Assembly: GCF_037975245.1 (NCBI RefSeq)
Contig: NC_092565.1
Coordinates: forward strand, 11,772,499-11,836,498
From: Apostichopus japonicus
Taxonomy: Eukaryota > Echinodermata > Holothuroidea > Aspidochirotida > Stichopodidae
Direction of reading: 5' to 3'
DNA length: 64,000 nt
Shown: in pieces, positions 10,298-22,591 of the stretch
Layout: the number at the start of each line of letters is the position of its first letter
How positions within the stretch are numbered: position 1 is the stretch's first letter
Notes under the pieces: model-generated
What the model saw: the letters and a program-made list of their open reading frames with translations, nothing else
Told to the model about the DNA's origin: nothing
Database searches by the model: none
Made by a program: the position numbers and the translations under genes

Positions 10298-10645
10298 AGA
10301 AGATAGAAGAGAGAGAAGAGAGAGAGAGGAGAGGGGAGAAGGGAGAAGAGAGAAGGCTTCTCGCGTTGTTCGGTGGATGGCACAAGTGTCATGAGAGAAA
10401 GGAGAAGGGAGAGATGAGAGAGAAAGGAGAAGGGAGAAGAGAGTAGGCTTCTCGCGTTGCTTGGTGGATGGCACGAGTGTCATGCGACCTGGCAGAGTGG
10501 CGGGTCGAAGGCGACGGCAGGCCGGCCCGATGCATCTGCAAGATCTGACCCTCGTTCGAGATTTTGAGATCTCTTTAGTGTAGCGGGTATTGGCTCAAGT
10601 GTGTGATCCAATGGTCAGAACGAGTGGGCAGAGTGAATCGGATTC

Positions 10646-10660
10646 TATATATGAGGGGGG
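10646..10660 (+). promoter_or_regulatory. Pol I promoter-like motif coupled to ETS and 18S head
   Basis: 800 bp upstream of the 18S head at 11446; counterpart of 2969. Confidence 0.55.
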
Positions 10661-10906
10661 TTGTAGAGTCGATCCAATACTCGAGAAGGCTTTTAATATC
10701 TGTCGTGGGTGTATAAATGTCATGGTTGGACACTTGCGGGCCCTCTCGTAGGGTCGGCCGTCGAGATGATCGGTCTCGTTCGAAGTTTCGAGATCTCGTG
10801 GGGGGTAGTCGGGAGGGGTAGTCGAGTCGATCCGATACTCGAGAAGGCCTTCAATATCTGTCGTACGTGTATAAATGTCATGGTTGGACTCGTGCAAGAT
10901 ATATCC

Positions 10907-11445
10907 GGGAGCAACCCCGACACTCCTCTGAAAATACGGGTTGCTCCCAGGTGAGAAGGTCGATTGTGTGGTCGATGGCACGAGTGTCATGCGACCGGGC
11001 GAGGGCCGAGTATTTAGCCGACGGTGACGGCAGGCCGCCCGATGGAGAAACGGTCAGATATCGAGCTTTCATAACGGGACCCGTTCGGGCTTGTTGCCGT
11101 TGCTGCGACCATGTGTTGCACTCGGCGCTCTGTACGGGCTTTTTCATCCAAGCAACGAATGCACGCTCGAGGCGTGCGATTGCTCTCCTCTATAACAGTG
11201 GACGAGCCGTCGCCCTCCCGCGTCGCTTCGAACCGGTCCCGTGTCCAAGGCGGGACCACTGCGACTCCTCTCGAAACGACCCAGTCGACTCGGGTAGAGA
11301 TATACACCTCGAGAATCCCTTCGGGCGGTTCTTCGATCACTGTACCGTAATAGCACGGCATCGAAGGTTGAGGATTGAGAGAGAAAGGGGAGTGCGAGAG
11401 CGACTCCAGGATGGCGAACGGGCCTAGCCCGGTTCCGTCGACCGT
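10907..11445 (+). other. 5'ETS-like cassette with leading hairpin
   Basis: 539 nt; hairpin arms 10907-10917 and 10938-10948; ETS block from 11041. Matches the copy at 3230 including ttcataacggg. Confidence 0.65.
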
Positions 11446-11622
11446 TACCTGGTTGATCCTGCCAGTAGTCATATGCTTGTCTCGAAGATTAAGCAATGCA
11501 CGGCTAAGTACAATCCTGAACATACAAGAGAAACTGCAGATGGCTCATTAGATCAGTTATGGTTTATTGGAGAAAGTCTTATACCATGGATAACTGTGGT
11601 AATTCTAGAGCTTATACTAATG
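11446..11622 (+). pseudogene. Truncated 18S rRNA 5' head
   Basis: Counterpart of 3769 in higher-order copy 2. A promoter-like motif lies exactly 800 bp upstream at 10646. Full-length head form (177 nt) without internal gaps. Confidence 0.93.
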
Positions 11623-13616
11623 AGAGAGAAAGGAAAAGGGAGAAGAGAGAAGGCTTCTCGCGTTGCTTGGTGGATGGCACGAGTGTCATGCGACCGGGCG
11701 GAAGGGCAGAGTCGTAGGCCGAAGGCGACGGCAGGCCGGCCCGATCCACCCGCAGAGATGAGAGAGAAAGGTGAATGGAGAGATCTACAAACCCAGATAT
11801 TGAGCTTTTTCATCCGCAGAACCCCCGGTGGAGAAGAGAGAGAAGAGAGAGAGAAGAGAGAGAAGAGAGAAGAAGAGATGAGAGGAGAGATGAAAGGGAG
11901 AAGAGAGAAGGCTTCTCGCGTTGCTTGGTGGATGGCACGAGTGTCATGCGACCTGGCGGAGGGTAGAGCGGCAGGCCGAAGGCGACGGCAGACCGGCCCG
12001 ATTCACCCGCAGAGATCTGGATCTCGTTCGAGAATTCGAGATCTCGTGGGGGGCAGTCGGGAGTGGCAGTCGATCAGAGAGAAAGGAGAAGGGAGAGATG
12101 AGAGGTGAGAGAGAAAGGACAAGGGAGAAGGGAGAAGAGAGAAGGCTTCTCGTGTTTTTTGGTGGTTGGCACAAGTGTCATGAGAGAAAGGAGAGATGAG
12201 AGAGAAAGGAGAAGGGAAAAGAGAGAAGGCTTCTCGTGTTGTTCGGTGGATGGCACAAGTGTCATGAGAGAAAGGAGAACGGAGAGATGAGAGATGAGAG
12301 AGAAAGGAGAAGGGAGAAGAGAGTGGGCTTATCGCGTTGCTTGGTGGATGGCACGAGTGTCATGCGACCTGGCAGAGTGGCGGGTCGAAGGCGACGGCAG
12401 GCACTCCGGCCCGATGCATCCGCAGAACCCCCGGTGGCGAAGAGAGAAGAGAGAGAGAGGAGAGATGAAAGGGAGAAGAGAGAAGGCTTCTCGCGTTGCT
12501 TGGTGGATGGCACGAGTGTCATGCGACCTGGCGGAGGGTAGAGCGGCAGGCCGAAGGCGACGGCAGGCCGGCCCGATTCACCCGCAGAGATCTGGATCTC
12601 GTTCGAGAATTCGAGATCTCGTGGGGGACAGTCGGGAGGGGCAGTCGATCAGAGAGAAAGGAGAAGGGAGAGATGAGAGATGAGAGAGAAAGGACAAGGG
12701 AGAAGGGAGAAGAGAGAAGGCTTCTCGTGTTTTTTGGTGGTTGGCACAAGTGTCATGAGAGAAAGGAGAGATGAGAGAGAAAGGAGAAGGGAAAAGACAG
12801 AAGGCTTCTCGTGTTGTTCGGTGGATGGCACAAGTGTCATGAGAGAAAGGAGAACGGAGAGATGAGAGATGAGAGAGAAAGAAGAAGGGAGAAGAGAGTG
12901 GGCTTATCGCGTTGCTTGGTGGATGGCACGAGTGTCATGCGACCTGGCAGAGTAGCGGGTCGAAGGCGACGGCAGGCACTCCGGCCCGATGCATCCGCAG
13001 AACCCCCGTTGGCGAAGAGAGAAGAGAGAGAGAGGAGAGATGAAAGGGAGAAGAGAGAAGGCTTCTCGCGTTGCTTGGTTACTGGCACGAGTGTCATGCG
13101 ACCTGGGGGAGGGTAGAGCGGCAGGCCGAAGGCGACGGCAGGCCGGCCCGATTCACCCGCAGAGATCTGGATCTCGTTCGAGAATTCGAGATCTCGTGGG
13201 GGACAGTCGGGAGGGGCAGTCGATCAGAGAGAAAGGAGAAGGGAGAGATGAGAGATGAGAGAGAAAGGAGAAGTGAGAAGGTAGAAAGCTTCTCGTGTTT
13301 TTTGTTGGTTGGCACAAGTGTCATGAGAGAAAGGAGAGATGATAGAGAAGGGAGAAGAGAGAAGGCTTCTCGCGTTGCTTGGTGATTGGCACGAGTGTCA
13401 TGCGACCGGGCGGAGGGCAGAGTCGCAGGCCGAAGGCCGAAGGCGACGGCCGGCCGGCCCGATTCACCCACAGAGATCATCGGTCTCGTTCGAAGTTTCG
13501 AGATCTCGTGGGGGGTAGTCGGGAGGGGTAGTCGAGTCGATCCGATACTCGAGAAGGCCTTCAATATCTGTCGTATGTGTATAAATGTCATGGTTGGACT
13601 CGTGCAAGATATATCC

Positions 13617-13658
13617 GGGAGCAACCCCGACACTCCTCTGAAAATACGGGTTGCTCCC
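13617..13658 (+). other. Orphan hairpin
   Basis: Counterpart of 446 and 5940 in higher-order copy 3. Confidence 0.85.
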
Positions 13659-14628
13659 AGGTGAGAAGGTCGATTGTGTGGTCGATGGCACGAGTGTCAT
13701 GCGACCGGGCGAAGGCCGAGTATTTAGCCGACGGTGACGGTGACACTCGCCCCGTGAGCAGAAGATTCTTTCGTACATATTATCTACAAACCCAGATATT
13801 GAGCTTTTTCATCCGCAGAACCCCCGGTGGAGAAGAGAGAGAGAGAGGAGAGATGGAAGGGAGAAGAGAGAAGGCTTCTCGCGTTGCTTGGTGGATGGCA
13901 CGAGTGTCATGCGACCTGGCGGAGGGTAGAGCGGCAGGCCGAAGGCGACGGCAGGCCGGCCCGATTCACCCGCAGAGATCTGGATCTCGTTCGAGAATTC
14001 GAGATCTCGTGGGGGGCAGTCGGGAGGGACACGATCAGAGAGAAAGGAGAAGGGAGAGATGAGAGATGAGAGAGAAAGGAGAGGGGAGAAGGGAGAAGAG
14101 AGAAGGCTTCTCGCGTTGCTTGGTGGATGGCACGAGTGTCATGCGACCGGGCGGAGGGCAGAGTCGTAGGCCGAAGGCGACGGCAGGCCGGCCCGATCCA
14201 CCCGCAGAGATCTGGATCTCGTTCGAGAATTCGAGATGTCGTGGGGGCAGTCGGGAGGGGCAGTCGATCAGAGAGAAAGGAGAAGGGAGAGATGAGAGAT
14301 GAGAGAGAAAGGAGAGGCGAGAAGAGAGAAGGCTTCTCGCGTTGTTCGGTGGATGGCACAAGTGTCATGAGAGAAAGGAGAAGGGAGAGATGAGAGATGA
14401 GAGAGAAAGGAGAAGGGAGAAGAGAGTAGGCTTCTCGCGTTGCTTGGTGGATGGCACGAGTGTCATGCGACCTGGCAGAGTGGCGGGTCGAAGGCGACGG
14501 CAGGCCGGCCCGATGCATCTGCAAGATCTGACCCTCGTTCGAGATTTTGAGATCTCTTTAGTGTAGCGGGTATTGGCTTAAGTGTGTGATCCAATGGTCA
14601 GAACGAGTGGGCAGAGTGAATCGGATTC

Positions 14629-14643
14629 TATATATGAGGGGGG
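14629..14643 (+). promoter_or_regulatory. Pol I promoter-like motif
   Basis: Counterpart of 6952 in higher-order copy 3; poly-C block with 16 C follows. Confidence 0.5.
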
Positions 14644-14699
14644 TTGTAGAGTCGATCCAAGACTCGAGAAGGCTTTTAATATCTGTCGTGGGTGTATAA

Positions 14700-15118
14700 A
14701 TGTCATGGTTGGACACTTGCGGGCCCTCTCGTAGGGTCGGCCGTCGTTTCTTCGCGACCATGTGTTGCAACTCGGCGCTCTCACGGGGTTCATCCACTCC
14801 CCCCCCCCCCCCCCGTGAGCAGAGGTGTCCCTCCGTGCACACGTATATATCAACGTTCAGATATGAAGCTTTCGCGGACGGGAGTCCACCCGAGACTCGA
14901 AAAGGCTCCTTGCCTGTGTTGCGTAAATATTTTTGCACGTCTAGACTCTTGCTGGCCTTCTCGGTAGGGTCAGCCGTCGTTTCATCGCGACCATGTGTTG
15001 CAACTCGGCGCTCAGAGAGGGGGTTTTCACCCACTCGCCCCGTGAGCAGAAGGTTCTTTCGTGCATATTATCTACAAACCCAGATATTGAGCTTTTTCAT
15101 CCGCAGAACCCCCGGTGG
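14700..15118 (+). repeat. Poly-C spacer block, 16 C
   Basis: Counterpart of 1529 and 7023 in higher-order copy 3. Confidence 0.85.
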
Positions 15119-15792
15119 AGAAGAGAGAGAGAAGAGAGAGAGAGAGAAGAGAAGAGAGGAGAGATGAAAGGGAGAAGAGAGAAGGCTTCTCGCGTTGCTT
15201 GGTGGATGGCACGAGTGTCATGCGACCGGGCGGAGGGTAGAGCGGCAGGCCGAAGGCGACGGCAGGCCGGCCCGATTCACCCGCAGAGATCTGGATCTCG
15301 TTCGAGAATTCGAGATCTCGTGGGGGACAGTCGGGACGGGCAGTCGATCAGAGAGAAAGGAGAAGGGAGAGATGAGAGATGAGAGAGAAAGGAGAGGGGA
15401 GAAGAGAGAAGAGAGAAGGCTTCTCGCGTTGCTTGGTGGATGGCACGAGTGTCATGCGACCGGGCGGAGGGCAGAGTCGTAGGCCGAAGGCGACGGCAGG
15501 CCGGCCCGATTCACCCGCAGAGATTAGAGAGAAAGTAGAATGGAGAGATGAAGAATGAGAGAGGAAGGAGAAGAGAGAAGGCTTCTCGCGTTGCTTGGTT
15601 ACTGGCACGAGTGTCATGCGACCGGGCGGAGGGCAGAGCGGCAGGCCGAAGGCGACGGCAGGCCGGCCCGATTCACCCACAGAGATCTGGATCTCGTTCG
15701 AGAATTCGAGATCTCGTGGGGGGCAGTCGGGAGGGGCATTCGAGTCGATCCGAGACTCGTGAAGGCTTTCAATATCTGTCGTGTGTGTATAA

Positions 15793-16212
15793 ATGTCATG
15801 GTTGGACACTTGCGGGCCCTCTCGTAGGGTCGGCCGTCGTTTCTTCGCGACCATGTGTTGCAACTCGGCGCTCTCACGGGGTTCACCCACTCCCCCCCCC
15901 CCCCCCCCGTGAGCAGAGGTGTCCCTCCGTGCACACGTATATATCAACGTTCAGATATGAAGCTTTCGCGGACGGGAGTCCACCCGAGACTCGAAAAGGC
16001 TCCTTGCCTGTGGTGCGTAAATATTTTTGCACGTCTAGACTCTTGCTGGCCTTCTCGGTAGGGTCAGCCGTCGTTTCATCGCGACCATGTGTTGCAACTC
16101 GGCGGTCAGAACGGGGGTTTTCACCCACTCGCCCCGTGAGCAGAAGATTCTTTCGTGCATATTATCTACAAACCCAGATATTGAGCTTTTTCATCCGCAG
16201 AACCCCCGGTGG
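15793..16212 (+). repeat. Poly-C spacer block, 17 C
   Basis: Counterpart of 8109, two C longer. Confidence 0.85.
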
Positions 16213-16695
16213 AGAAGAGAGAAGAGAGAGAAGAGAGAGAGAGGAGAGATGAAAGGGAGAAGAGAGAAGGCTTCTCGCGTTGCTTGGTGGATGGCACGAG
16301 TGTCATGCGACCTGGCGGAGGGTAGAGCGGCAGGCCGAAGGCGACGGCAGGCCGGCCCGATTCACCCGCAGAGATCTGGATCTCGTTCGAGAATTCGAGA
16401 TCTCGTGGGGGGCAGTCGGGAGGGGCAGTCGATCAGAGAGAAAGGAGAAGGGAGAGATGAGAGATGAGAGAGAAAGGAGAGGGGAGAAGAGAGTAGGCTT
16501 CTCGCGTTGCTTGGTGGATGGCACGGGTGTCATGCGACCTGGCAGAGTGGCGGGTCGAAGGCGACGGCAGGCCGGCCCGATGCATCTGCAAGATCTGACC
16601 CTCGTTCGAGATTTTGAGATCTCTTTAGTGTAGCGGGTATTGGCTTAAGTGTGTGATCCAATGGTCAGAACGAGTGGGCAGAGTGAATCGGATTC

Positions 16696-16710
16696 TATAT
16701 ATGAGGGGGG
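16696..16710 (+). promoter_or_regulatory. Pol I promoter-like motif
   Basis: Counterpart of 9010; hairpin at 16799 follows. Confidence 0.5.
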
Positions 16711-16798
16711 TTGTAGAGTCGATCCAAGACTCGAGAAGGCTTTTAATATCTGTCGTGGGTGTATAAATGTCATGGTTGGACTCGTGCAAGATATATCC

Positions 16799-16840
16799 GG
16801 GAGCAACCCCGACACTCCTCTGAAAATACGGGTTGCTCCC
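16799..16840 (+). other. Orphan hairpin downstream of a promoter-like motif
   Basis: Counterpart of 9113; 103 bp after the motif at 16696. Confidence 0.85.
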
Positions 16841-17502
16841 AGGTGAGAAGGTCGATTGTGTGGTCGATGGCACGAGTGTCATGCGACCGGGCGAGGGCCG
16901 AGTATTTAGCCGACGGTGACGGTGACACTCGCCCCGTGAGCAGAAGATTCTTTCGTGCATATTATCTACAAACCCAGATATTGAGCTTTTTCATCCGCAG
17001 AACCCCCGGTGGAGAAGAGAGAAGATAGAAAAGAGAGATAGAGGAGAGATGAAAGGGAGAAGAGAGAAGGCTTCTCGCGTTGCTTGGTGGATGGCACGAG
17101 TGTCATGCGACCTGGCGGAGGGTAGAGCGGCAGGCCGAAGGCGACGGCAGGCCGGCCCGATTCACCCGCAGAGATCTGGATCTCGTTCGAGAATTCGAGA
17201 TCTCGTGGGGGGCAGTCGGGAGGGGCAGTCGATAAGAGAGAAAGGAGAAGGGAGAGATGAGAGATTAGAGAGAAAGGAGAGGGGAGAAGGGAAAAGAGAG
17301 TAGGCTTCTCGCGTTGCTTGGTGGATGGCACGAGTGTCATGCGACCTGGCAGAGTGGCGGGTCGAAGGCGACGGCAGGCCGGCCCGATGCATCTGCAAGA
17401 TCTGATCCTCGTTCGAGATTTTGAGATCTCTTTAGTGTAGCGGGTATTGGCTTAAGTGTGTGATCCAATGGTCAGAACGAGTGGGCAGAGTGAATCGGAT
17501 TC

Positions 17503-17517
17503 TATATATGAGGGGGG
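17503..17517 (+). promoter_or_regulatory. Pol I promoter-like motif
   Basis: Counterpart of 9817. Last motif before a 13.5-kb stretch without any. Confidence 0.5.
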
Positions 17518-17573
17518 TTGTAGAGTCGATCCAAGACTCGAGAAGGCTTTTAATATCTGTCGTGGGTGTATAA

Positions 17574-17993
17574 ATGTCATGGTTGGACACTTGCGGGCCC
17601 TCTCGTAGGGTCGGCCGTCGTTTCTTCGCGACCATGTGTTGCAACTCGGCGCTCTCACGGGGTTCATCCACTCCCCCCCCCCCCCCCCCGTGAGCAGAGG
17701 TGTCCCTCCGTGCACACGTATATATCAACGTTCAGATATGAAGCTTTCGCGGACGGGAGTCCACCCGAGACTCGAAAAGGCTCCTTGCCTGTGGTGCGTA
17801 AATATGTTTGCACGTCTAGACTCTTGCTGGCCTTCTCGGTAGGGTCAGCCGTCGTTTCATCGCGACCATGTGTTGCAACTCGGCGCTCAGAGCGGGGGTT
17901 TTCACCCACTCGCCCCGTGAGCAGAAGGTTCTTTCGTGCATATTATCTACAAACCCAGATATTGAGCTTTTTCATCCGCAGAACCCCCGGTGG
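17574..17993 (+). repeat. Poly-C spacer block, 17 C
   Basis: Carries aaatatgtttgc for aaatatttttgc. Lies at the edge where copy 3 stops matching copy 2. Confidence 0.85.
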
Positions 17994-18613
17994 AGAAGAG
18001 AGAGAAGAGAGAGAGAGAGAGGAGAAGAGAGGAGAGATGAAAGGGAGAAGAGAGAAGGCTTCTCGCGTTGCTTGGTGGATGGCACGAGTGTCATGCGACC
18101 TTGCGGGAGGGTAGAGCGGCAGGCCGAAGGCGACGGCAGGCCGGCCCGCTTCACCCGCAGAGATCTGGATCTCGTCGAGAATTCGAGATCTCGTGGGGGA
18201 CAGTCGGGAGGGGCAGTCGATCAGAGAGAAAGGAGAAGGGAGAGATGAGAGATGAGAGAGAAAGGAGAAGTGAGAAGGGAGAAGGCTTCTCGTGTTTTTT
18301 GTTGGTTGGCACAAGTGCCATGAGAGAAAGGAGAGATGATAGAGAAGGGAGAAGAGAGAAGGCTTCTCGCGTTGCTTGGTGATTGGCACGAGTGTCATGC
18401 GACCGGGCGGAGGGCAGAGTCGCAGGCCGAAGGCCGAAGGCGACGGCAGTCCGGCCCGATTCACCCACAGAGATCATCGGTCTCGTTCGAAGTTTCGAGA
18501 TCTCGTGGGGGGTAGTCGGGAGGGGTAGTCGAGTCGATCCGATACTCGAGAAGGCCTTCAATATCTGTCGTACGTGTATAAATGTCATGGTTGGACTCGT
18601 GCAAGATATATCC

Positions 18614-19154
18614 GGGAGCAACCCCGACACTCCTCTGAAAATACGGGTTGCTCCCAGGTGAGAAGGTCGATTGTGTGGTCGATGGCACGAGTGTCATGCG
18701 ACCGGGCGAGGGCCGAGTATTTAGCCGACGGTGACGGTGACACTCGCCCCGTGAAGAAACGGTCAGATATCGAGCTTTCATCACGGGACCCGTTCGGGCT
18801 TGTTGCCGTTGCTGCGACCATGTGTTGCACTCGGCGCTCTGTACGGGCTTTTTCATCCAAGCAACGAATGCACGCTCGAGGCGTGCGATTGCTCTCCTCT
18901 ATAACAGTGGACGAGCCGTCGCCCTCCCGCGTCGCTTCGAACCGGTCCCGTGTCCAAGGCGGGACCACTGCGACTCCTCTCGAAACGACCCAGTCGACTC
19001 GGGTAGAGATATACACCTCGAGAATCCCTTCGGGCGGTTCTTCGATCACTGTACCGTAATAGCACGGCATCGAAGGTTGAGGATTGAGAGAGAAAGGGGA
19101 GTGCGAGAGCGACTCCAGGATGGCGAACGGGCCTAGCCCGGTTCCGTCGACCGT
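18614..19154 (+). other. Chimeric 5'ETS-like cassette
   Basis: 541 nt. Between the hairpin and the ETS block it contains gtgacactcgccccgtga, which belongs to the spacer-block form seen at 548-580, and then returns to agaaacggtcagatatcgag of the ETS. This looks like conversion between the two cassette types. Confidence 0.65.
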
Positions 19155-19331
19155 TACCTGGTTGATCCTGCCAGTAGTCATATGCTTGTCTCGAAGATTA
19201 AGCAATGCACGGCTAAGTACAATCCTGAACATACAAGAGAAACTGCAGATGGCTCATTAGATCAGTTATGGTTTATTGGAGAAAGTCTTATACCATGGAT
19301 AACTGTGGTAATTCTAGAGCTTATACTAATA
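19155..19331 (+). pseudogene. Truncated 18S rRNA 5' head
   Basis: Full-length head form. The end reads actaataagag rather than actaatgagag. No promoter-like motif is within 1.6 kb upstream. Confidence 0.93.
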
Positions 19332-19734
19332 AGAGAGAAAGGAAAAGGGAGAAGAGAGAAGGCTTCTCGCGTTGCTTGGTGGATGGCACGAGTGTCATGC
19401 GACCGGGCGGAGGGCAGAGTCGTAGGCCGAAGGCGACGGCAGGCCGGCCCGATCCACCCGCAGAGATGAGAGAGAAAGTAGAATGGAGAGATGAAGAATG
19501 AAAGAGGAAGGAGAAGAGAGAAGGCTTCTCGCGTTGCTTGGTGGCTGGCACGAGTGTCATGCGACCGGGCGGAGGGCAGAGCGGCAGGCCGAAGGCGACG
19601 GCAGGCCGGCCCGATTCACCCGCAGAGATCTGGATCTCGTTCGAGAATTCGAGATCTCGTGGGGGCAGTCGGGAGGGGCATTCGAGTCGATCCGAGACTC
19701 GTGAAGGCTTTCAATATCTGTCGTGTGTGTATAA

Positions 19735-20144
19735 ATGTCATGGTTGGACACTTGCGGGCCCTCTCGTAGTGTCGGCCGTCGTTTCTTCGCGACCATGTGT
19801 TGCAACTCGGCGCTCTCACGGGGTTCATCCACTCACCCCCGTGAACAGAGGTGTCCCTCCGTGCACACGTATATATCAACGTTCAGATATGAAGCTTTCG
19901 CGGACGGGAGTCCACCCGAGACTCGAAAAGGCTCCTTGCCTGTGGTGCGTAAATATTTTTGCACGTCTAGACTCTTGCTGGCCTTCTCGGTAGGGTCAGC
20001 CGTCGTTTCATCGCGACCATGTGTTGCAACTCGGCGCTCAGAGCGGGGGTTTTCACCCACTCGCCCCGTGAGCAGAAGGTTCTTTCGTGCATATTATCTA
20101 CAAACCCAGATATTGAGCTCTTTCATCCGCAGAACCCCCGGTGG
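19735..20144 (+). repeat. Spacer block with interrupted C tract
   Basis: The C tract is broken to ctcaccccc. Also tcgtagtgtcggcc, gtgaacagag and tgagctctttc as private changes. Confidence 0.85.
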
Positions 20145-20458
20145 AGAAGAGAGAGAAGAGAGAGAGAGAAGAGAAGAGAGGAGAGATGGAAGTTAGAAGA
20201 GAGAAGGCTTCTCGCGTTGCTTGGTGATTGGCACGAGTGTCATGCGACCGGGCGGAGGGCAGAGTCGCAGGCCGAAGGCCGAAGGCGACGGCAGGCCGGC
20301 CCGATTCACCCACAGAGATCATCGGTCTCGTTCGAAGTTTCGAGATCTCGTGGGGGGTAGTCGGGAGGGGTAGTCGAGTCGATCCGATACTCGAGAAGGC
20401 CTTCAATATCTGTCGTATGTGTATAAATGTCATGGTTGGACTCGTGCAAGATATATCC

Positions 20459-20997
20459 GGGAGCAACCCCGACACTCCTCTGAAAATACGGGTTGCTCCC
20501 AGGTGAGAAGGTCGATTGTGTGGTCGATGGCACGAGTGTCATGCGACCGGGCGAGGGCCGAGTATTTAGCCGACGGTGACGGCAGGCCGCCCGATGGAGA
20601 AACGGTCAGATATCGAGCTTTCATCACGGGACCCGTTCGGGCTTGTTGCCGTTGCTGCGACCATGTGTTGCACTCGGCGCTCTGTACGGGCTTTTTCATC
20701 CAAGCAACGAATGCACGCTCAGGGCGTGCGATTGCTCTCCTCTATAACAGTGGACGAGCCGTCGCCCTCCCGCGTCGCTTCGAACCGGTCCCGTGTCCAA
20801 GGCGGGACCACTGCGACTCCTCTCGAAACGACCCAGTCGACTCGGGTAGAGATATACACCTCGAGAATCCCTTCGGGCGGTTCTTCGATCACTGTACCGT
20901 AATAACACGGCATCGAAGGTTGAGGATTGAGAGAGAAAGGGGAGTGCGAGAGCGACTCCAGGATGGCGAACGGGCCTAGCCCGGTTCCGTCGACCGT
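20459..20997 (+). other. 5'ETS-like cassette with leading hairpin
   Basis: 539 nt; ETS block from 20593. Private changes: cgctcagggcgtg (cgctcgaggcgtg elsewhere) and gtaataacacgg. Confidence 0.65.
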
Positions 20998-21174
20998 TAC
21001 CTGGTTGATCCTGCCAGTAGTCATATGCTTGTCTCGAAGATTAAGCAATGCACGGCTAAGTACAATCCTGAACATACAAGAGAAACTGCAGATGGCTCAT
21101 TAGATCAGTTATGGTTTATTGGAGAAAGTCTTATACCATGGATAACTGTGGTAATTCTAGAGCTTATACTAATG
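20998..21174 (+). pseudogene. Truncated 18S rRNA 5' head
   Basis: Full-length head form in the second ~2.1-kb tandem unit. No private substitution seen. Confidence 0.93.
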
Positions 21175-21577
21175 AGAGAGAAAGGAAAAGGGAGAAGAGA
21201 GAAGGCTTCTCGCGTTGCTTGGTGGATGGCACGAGTGTCATGCGACCGGGCGGAGGGCAGAGTCGTAGGCCGAAGGCGACGGCAGGCCGGCCCGATCCAC
21301 CCGCAGAGATGAGAGAGAAAGTAGAATGGAGAGATGAAGAATGAGAGAGGAAGGAGAAGAGAGAAGGCTTCTCGCGTTGCTTGGTGGCTGGCACGAGTGT
21401 CATGCGACCGGGCGGAGGGCAGAGCGGCAGGCCGAAGGCGACGGCAGGCCGGCCCGATTCACCCGCAGAGATCTGGATCTCGTTCGAGAATTCGAGATCT
21501 CGTGGGGGCAGTCGGGAGGGGCATTCGAGTCGATCCGAGACTCGTGAAGGCTTTCAATATCTGTCGTGTGTGTATAA

Positions 21578-21987
21578 ATGTCATGGTTGGACACTTGCGG
21601 GCCCTCTCGTAGGGTCGGCCGTCGTTTCTTCGCGACCATGTGTTGCAACTCGGCGCTCTCACGGGGTTCATCCACTCACCCCCGTGAGCAGAGGTGTCCC
21701 TCCGTGCACACGTATATATCAACGTTCAGATATGAAGCTTTCGCGGACGGGAGTCCACCCGAGACTGGAAAAGGCTCCTTGCCTGTGGTGCGTAAATATT
21801 TTTGCACGTCTAGACTCTTGCTGGCCTTCTCGGTAGGGTCAGCCGTCGTTTCATCGCGACCATGTGTTGCAACTCGGCGCTCAGAGCGGGGGTTTTCACC
21901 CACTCGCCTCGTGAGCAGAAGGTTCTTTCGTGCATATTATCTACAAACCCAGATATTGAGCTTTTTCATCCGCAGAACCCCCGGTGG
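21578..21987 (+). repeat. Spacer block with interrupted C tract
   Basis: Same ctcaccccc interruption as 19735, which marks the two blocks as sisters. Confidence 0.85.
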
Positions 21988-22591
21988 AGAAGAGAGAGAA
22001 GAGAGAGAGAGAAGAGAAGAGAGGAGAGATGGAAGGGAGAAGAGAGAAGGCTTCTCGCGTTGCTTGGTGGATGGCACGAGTGTCATGCGACCTTGCGGAG
22101 GGTAGAGCGGCAGGCCGAAGGCGACGGCAGGCCGGCCCGATTCACCCGCAGAGATCTGGATCTCGTTCGAGAATTCGAGATCTCGTGGGGGACAGTCGGG
22201 AGGGGCAGTCGATCAGAGAGAAAGGACAAGGGAGAGATGAGAGATGAGAGAGAAAGGAGAAGTGAGAAGGGAGAAGGCTTCTCGTGTTTTTTGTTGGTTG
22301 GCACAAGTGTCATGAGAGAAAGGAGAGATGATAGAGAAGAGAGAAGGCTTCTCGCGTTGCTTGGTGATTGGCACGAGTGTCATGCGACCGGGCGGAGGGC
22401 AGAGTCGCAGGCCGAAGGCGACGGCAGGCCGGCCCGATTCACCCACAGAGATCATCGGTCTCGTTCGAAGTTTCGAGATCTCGTGGGGGGTAGTCGGGAG
22501 GGGTAGTCGAGTCGATCCGATACTCGAGAAGGCCTTCAATATCTGTCGTATGTGTATAAATGTCATGGTTGGACTCGTGCAAGATATATCC

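Larger units (their letters stand above)
5495..13171 (+). repeat. Higher-order repeat copy 2 (full, 7,677 bp)
   Basis: The only full copy in the window. It holds promoter-like motifs at 6952, 9010, 9817 and 10646, orphan hairpins at 5940 and 9113, and one cassette plus 18S head at 10907-11622. It differs from copy 1 by few substitutions, for example gagaggtgagag at ~12104 where copy 1 has gagagatgagag. Copies 1 and 2 share agagagaaatgag near their starts (5550), while copy 3 has agagagaaaggag. Confidence 0.85.
13172..17680 (+). repeat. Higher-order repeat copy 3 (partial)
   Basis: Collinear with copy 2 at an offset of 7,677, rising to 7,686 through poly-C and GA length changes. Close identity holds to the poly-C tract at 17673 (17 C here, 7 C in copy 2). 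Beyond it the same block order continues for a few hundred bases but with different private variants, so the exchange junction lies near 17.68 kb. Confidence 0.8.
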
